From assembly GCF_002954325.1 (NCBI RefSeq), contig NZ_MQVX01000001.1, positions 1,785,088-1,849,087 of the forward strand: a stretch of DNA of 64,000 bases. The letters are read 5' to 3'. This document shows positions 63,265 to 64,000 of the stretch, piece after piece (the stretch's first letter is position 1; the number at the start of each line of letters is the position of its first letter). A program made the translations under genes and the position numbers. The DNA comes from Aureicoccus marinus (lineage in GTDB: Bacteria > Bacteroidota > Bacteroidia > Flavobacteriales > Flavobacteriaceae). The notes under the pieces were generated by a model. That model saw only the letters and a program-made list of their open reading frames with translations, was not told the DNA's origin and made no database searches.

Positions 63265-63402
63265 TATTGCCAACATTGTGTATGAGCAATAGCAGGTTAA
63301 GTATTAATTTGAAACAAAGAAACTTTAAATTAAGATCAGTACTAACTGACAATTTGGTGGTTTGAAATCCGCTACTGCTCATACACGAAATCGTTATGCT
63401 TA
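63265..63402 (+). repeat. attC-like site ending cassette 6
   Basis: R'' TATTGCCAAC (63265-63274) is an exact reverse complement of the cassette 6 start GTTGGCAATA, 5.4 kb upstream (10 of 10). Inner arms GTGTATGAGCAATAGC and GCTACTGCTCATACAC pair with one mismatch. Crossover G63393/T63394 (GTTATGCTTA of cassette 7). Confidence 0.88.
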
Positions 63403-63416
63403 ATAAGGAAGAGCCT

Positions 63417-63947
63417 ATGGAAGTAAGGTTAGGTAAAGAGCTAGACGTTTGTCAAATTTTAGACATTCAGAAATACTGGCTGAATCAAAAACCAGATAAC
63501 AAAGAAGGCTTTCTATTTGGAGAACCCTACACATATAATGATCTGATCGAATTAGTCTTACTTAAACAACTAGCGGTCGCCACTGTTGAAAATATAGTTT
63601 ATGGGTACTTCCTATTTGATGATTATTCGAAAAACAGCACCACATCTAGTTATTTAGTCTTCATTCAAGATTTAATAAATAAAAAGCAACTCAATAAATT
63701 TGAAAAAATTTGCCCTCGAGCACAAATTGCAATTCACAAATCGCATTTAGGACTAAATATTTCAAAAAAACTAACGCTATTTCTAATTGATCAGTGTAAA
63801 GATAGGTTTGACACCATTTTTTCTGCGGTATCTAAAAAGAATAAGAAAATCAATGAACACATTACAAACGGATGGATAGTTGTAGGAGAAAATGACGATT
63901 TGTATTTTGTAACAATGAGATTAAATACTAAGCATAACACCAACTAA
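63417..63947 (+). CDS. Cassette 7: GNAT-like acetyltransferase
   Basis: A 176-residue protein with a GNAT-type layout: MEVRLGKELDVCQILDIQKY at the N-terminus, GYFLFDDYS as strand 4, and a CoA-binding-like QIAIHKSHLGLNISKKLTLF loop and helix (about residues 105-125). The pyrophosphate loop is only weakly conserved, so an acetyltransferase call is likely but not sure. An in-frame ATG at 63396, three bases inside the cassette, is an alternative start. The 3' end overlaps the R'' arm (63929-63938). Confidence 0.68.
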   Translation: MEVRLGKELDVCQILDIQKYWLNQKPDNKEGFLFGEPYTYNDLIELVLLKQLAVATVENIVYGYFLFDDYSKNSTTSSYLVFIQDLINKKQLNKFEKICPRAQIAIHKSHLGLNISKKLTLFLIDQCKDRFDTIFSAVSKKNKKINEHITNGWIVVGENDDLYFVTMRLNTKHNTN

Positions 63948-64000
63948 AAGCCACGGGCTGAACAACCACATCCGAAAAGCCCGCGTCTCCTAGTTGAGAA
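63929..64000 (+). repeat. attC-like site ending cassette 7, cut by the window edge
   Basis: R'' TAAGCATAAC (63929-63938) is an exact reverse complement of the cassette 7 start GTTATGCTTA (10 of 10). Inner arms CAACTAAAAGCCACGGGCT and AGCCCGCGTCTCCTAGTTG pair with mismatches. The expected GTT core site lies just past base 64000, so the array probably continues. Confidence 0.82.

Larger units (their letters stand above)
54152..64000 (+). mobile_element. Integron-like gene cassette array (at least seven cassettes)
   Basis: Seven successive units, all transcribed on the + strand, with boundaries (G^TT) at 54151/52, 54832/33, 55549/50, 56141/42, 57162/63, 57838/39 and 63393/94; the seventh runs off the edge. 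Each starts with TTnnnn and ends in a hairpin-forming site whose outer arm is the reverse complement of that unit's own start. This is the layout of integron cassettes with attC sites. Sizes are 681, 717, 592, 1021, 676 and 5555 bp, then more than 607 bp. Sequence is visibly more AT-rich than the core genome on the left. Confidence 0.88.

Noticed and set aside
54152..64000. CRISPR array
   Set aside because: Repeats are imperfect, long, hairpin-forming, spaced from about 600 bases to over 5 kb, and flank genes; there are no regular short spacers and no cas genes.
52898..64000. Prophage or conjugative element
   Set aside because: Apart from the recombinase there are no phage structural, replication or transfer genes; the cargo is a set of unrelated single genes between repeat sites.
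54152..64000. Insertion sequences or transposons
   Set aside because: No transposase gene and no target-site duplications; the inverted repeats belong to the cassette ends and are cassette-specific.

Overview
This window reads as chromosome from a member of the Flavobacteriia (Bacteroidota). The evidence is a GLPGLI-family protein beside a CarboxypepD_reg/TonB-type barrel, DUF6089 and DUF5686 envelope proteins, a conserved CBS-nadK-DUF6089-uppS-bamA-ompH-ompH-murI gene order, a FolK-deoxynucleoside kinase fusion, an almost complete lack of Shine-Dalgarno sequences, and promoters of the TTG-N19/20-TAnnTTTG type. No 16S gene is present, so no genus is proposed.

Positions 1-52,300 are core genome. 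In order they hold metK (partial); a two-component system next to a TonB-like barrel and a GLPGLI protein; a deoxynucleoside kinase; a membrane pyrophosphatase; a DUF5686 outer-membrane protein; pdhB; etfBA; a bifunctional nuclease; a NupC transporter; thyA; the ergothioneine genes egtB-egtD with DUF427; a class-V aminotransferase and a 2TM gene (both frame-disrupted); folA; the envelope operon murI to CBS protein; pdxJ and an alpha/beta hydrolase; an SGNH lipoprotein; a frame-disrupted holin-like membrane protein; tig-clpP-clpX; a frame-disrupted GH3-type gene; DUF2797; AsmA-like, YhhQ and SppA; the FolK-dNK fusion; a TrmH-type methyltransferase; and mutS. Nucleotide and folate metabolism is well represented (two dNKs, ThyA, DHFR, FolK, NupC), as is envelope biogenesis. 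Five single-base losses disrupt four otherwise normal genes. Each can be undone by adding one base to a short homopolymer, so sequence error is as likely as real decay.

Positions 52,439-64,000 are different. After tRNA-Gly and tRNA-Leu comes a tyrosine recombinase, then an array of at least seven gene cassettes, all on the + strand and visibly more AT-rich than the core. Each cassette starts with TT of a GTTnnnn core site and ends with an imperfect inverted repeat. In every cassette the first 6-10 bases of its start (R') are the reverse complement of the arm (R'') at its own end, while the pairing fails across junctions. That is the topology expected of integron cassettes excised as circles with attC sites. 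However, the recombinase looks XerC/D-like, carries an extra N-terminal region, has no obvious IntI-specific insertion, and points the same way as the cassettes. The core sites also depart from the classical GTTRRRY. Cargo includes two proteins of unknown function, a SecD-head-like lipoprotein, an HMA-CDF metal transporter, a PaiB-like flavoprotein, one unusually large 5.55-kb cassette with six genes (AraC regulator, DUF1772, AhpD-like, NmrA-like, di-haem peroxidase, small membrane protein), and a GNAT acetyltransferase. The array continues past the right edge. I regard this Bacteroidota integron-like system as the main discovery in the window.
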